The translations under genes and the position numbers were made by a program. From Ruminococcus sp. (GTDB lineage Bacteria > Bacillota > Clostridia > Oscillospirales > Ruminococcaceae), in contig JAILFF010000168.1 of the NCBI GenBank assembly GCA_024697705.1, forward strand, positions 1 through 15,685: DNA of 15,685 nucleotides, written 5' to 3'. Within the stretch, counting starts at the first letter, position 1; every line of letters begins with the position of its first letter. The notes under the pieces were generated by a model. That model made no database searches, was not told where the DNA came from, and saw nothing but the letters and a program-made list of their open reading frames with translations. Shown in pieces: positions 14,202 through 15,685 of the stretch.

Positions 14202-15685
14202 ATGAAAAAAATCAGGATATCTGCGGTGATCTGCGCACTTGTTATGGTTCTCGGAGCGGCGGCTCCCGTTTCCGAAGGCGCTTTTTCCGCCGATAATTTG
14301 GTAGTGGCAAGTGCCGAGAACGCCGCATTTGAAGGCTGCTGCGGTAAAACTGATGAAAATGACGGCAAAAATGTAACATGGCTCCTCGACGCCGACGGCA
14401 CGCTTACCATCAGCGGCACGGGAGAAATGAACGACTTCTTCTATGACCGTTCCGTATGGATAGGCGACGAACGGATCAAAATGTCATTATCGAAGAATGG
14501 GTAACATCTGTCGGCGGCAGCGCGTTTGAAAAATGTACAAATCTGAAAAACGTTATTCTGCCTCAGAGCGTTGACTACATCGGTCCGTACGCATTTTCCG
14601 AATCGGGACTTCAGAGCATAGTAATGCCCGCCTACCTCCGCGGCACGGGCAACGCGGTATTCTCCGACCGCAAATCCTTGGAATCGCTGGTGATCCCCGA
14701 GGGTATAGCGCAAATAGACATGATGTGCAGTAACTGTACCGCTCTAAAAAAAGTCACTCTTCCGAGCACGCTGAAAACGATCATGTAGCACGTATTTGAA
14801 AATTGTTCCTCCCTTGAAGAGATCAACATTCCCGAGAGCGTCACATGGATAGGCGCATGGGCGTTTGAAGGCTCAAAATGGCTTGAAGACAATCTGAAGG
14901 GCAAGGACTTCTTCGCAGTGAACGGTATCCTTATAAGAGCTGCCGATCTTTCTGGCGTGGTAGCCGTTCCCGACGGCGTAAGAATGATAGGCGGTACGGC
15001 GTTCCTCAACAGAAAAAACATCACGAAGGTAAAGCTGCCCGAAAGCTGTGAGCTGATAGGCGATTATGGCTTCTATAAATGCGACAGCCTCAAAACCATA
15101 GAATCCTCTAAAGGCTTAAAAACCATCACGCAGTCCGCATTCTGTAACTTAAGCAGCCTTGAAACGGTCGTATTTCCCGATTCAATAAGAAATATCGAAA
15201 CAAGTTCTTTTAAGGGCTGTAAAAACCTGAAAAGCGTAACGCTGCCCGATGTACCTGTATCTGTCAGCACCGACGCCTTCGCCATGTGCCCGAATCTCAA
15301 AAGCATAACGCTGCCCGCCTCCGCTTACAGTATAGCGAACGGCGCTTTCGGCTACGATATCTCTTATTACGACCTTGCCAACAAATCCGAGGAATACATA
15401 AACTCGAAAAAAGTCCCCGGCTTTACCGTATATGGTTACGAGGGAACTTTAGCCGAGACCTACGCCAAGAATAACGGCTTTGATTTCGTAGCGCTTAAGG
15501 AACAGGACCCCTGCGATTTTGACGGAGGCGGCACTGTTGACGTTAATGATCTTATCATTATGCAAAAGTGCGTCGCAGGCTGGAAAGTCAAAATAGCGAG
15601 AACCCTCTTCGATCTTGACAGAAACGGAACTCTCGATGTTGACGATCTGCTACTCATGCAGAAGATAGTAGCGGGCTGGAAAATA
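14202..15685 (+). pseudogene. Second LRR-dockerin gene, broken by a frameshift and an amber codon (3' edge at window end)
   Basis: A paralog of the gene 54 nt upstream, with a similar signal peptide (~1-30), a W-L-L-D-A-D-G-T-L-T-I-S-G opening block, LRR_5 repeats and a C-terminal dockerin. Reading from ATG 14202 stops at 14502-14504. Homology continues in another frame from about 14482, as if one A were lost from the AAAA run at 14478-14481; adding it back restores ERIKNVIIEEWVTSV. In that frame TAG at 14786-14788 interrupts a repeat where the family pattern predicts Gly-Glu, after which LRR repeats resume and run to a dockerin ending GWKI exactly at 15685; the stop would be just outside. 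Two independent lesions favour a true pseudogene, although the one-base loss alone could be a sequencing error. AAAGGAAG precedes the ATG. Confidence 0.85.

Overview
The window looks like chromosomal DNA of a Gram-positive gut or rumen anaerobe of the Ruminococcus/Oscillospiraceae type. This is inferred from low-GC sigma-A-type promoters and AGGAGG ribosome sites beside mid-GC genes, two BspA-like leucine-rich-repeat proteins ending in type I dockerins (the module that docks enzymes onto cellulosome scaffolds), a lipoprotein with a Thr-rich linker, and the adjacent TIGR03960/TIGR03936 radical-SAM pair. No species call is possible from sequence alone.

Layout. 1-56 is probably the last 17 codons of a gene entering from the left. 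57-637 is an AT-rich leader with two candidate promoters and small palindromes. 638-4321 is an apparent operon: OmpR-type response regulator, membrane histidine kinase (8-nt overlap) and membrane-anchored HtrA-type serine protease, closed by a terminator; this arrangement fits an envelope-stress or cell-wall sensing module. 4412-5407 encodes an unrecognised single-pass membrane protein with a charged coiled-coil N-terminus. It converges, across two hairpin terminators, on a minus-strand gene (5502-6992) for a membrane protein that resembles SipW/ER-type signal peptidase but lacks the catalytic Ser and carries a roughly 300-residue disordered tail. Divergent from it, with its own promoter, is a lipoprotein with two SH3-like segments (7238-8284).

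After a hairpin-rich intergenic repeat (8320-8456) come a 45-residue leucine-zipper microprotein, a TIGR03960-type B12/radical SAM protein and its usual partner TIGR03936 (DUF2344). A roughly 208-bp MITE-like element (10556-10763) separates the last two and supplies the stop codon of the radical SAM gene. rplS (ribosomal protein L19) follows as a single gene with its own promoter and a structured leader of about 200 nt. The right end holds two tandem secreted LRR-dockerin genes; the first is intact and the second has a one-base deletion and an in-frame amber codon.

No CRISPR array, transposase, phage gene, tRNA or rRNA was seen. The strongest candidates for something under-described are the signal-peptidase-like pseudoenzyme with its charge-segregated tail, the leucine-zipper microprotein ahead of the radical SAM pair, and the rplS leader in which a duplicated 10-nt segment can compete for one pairing partner.
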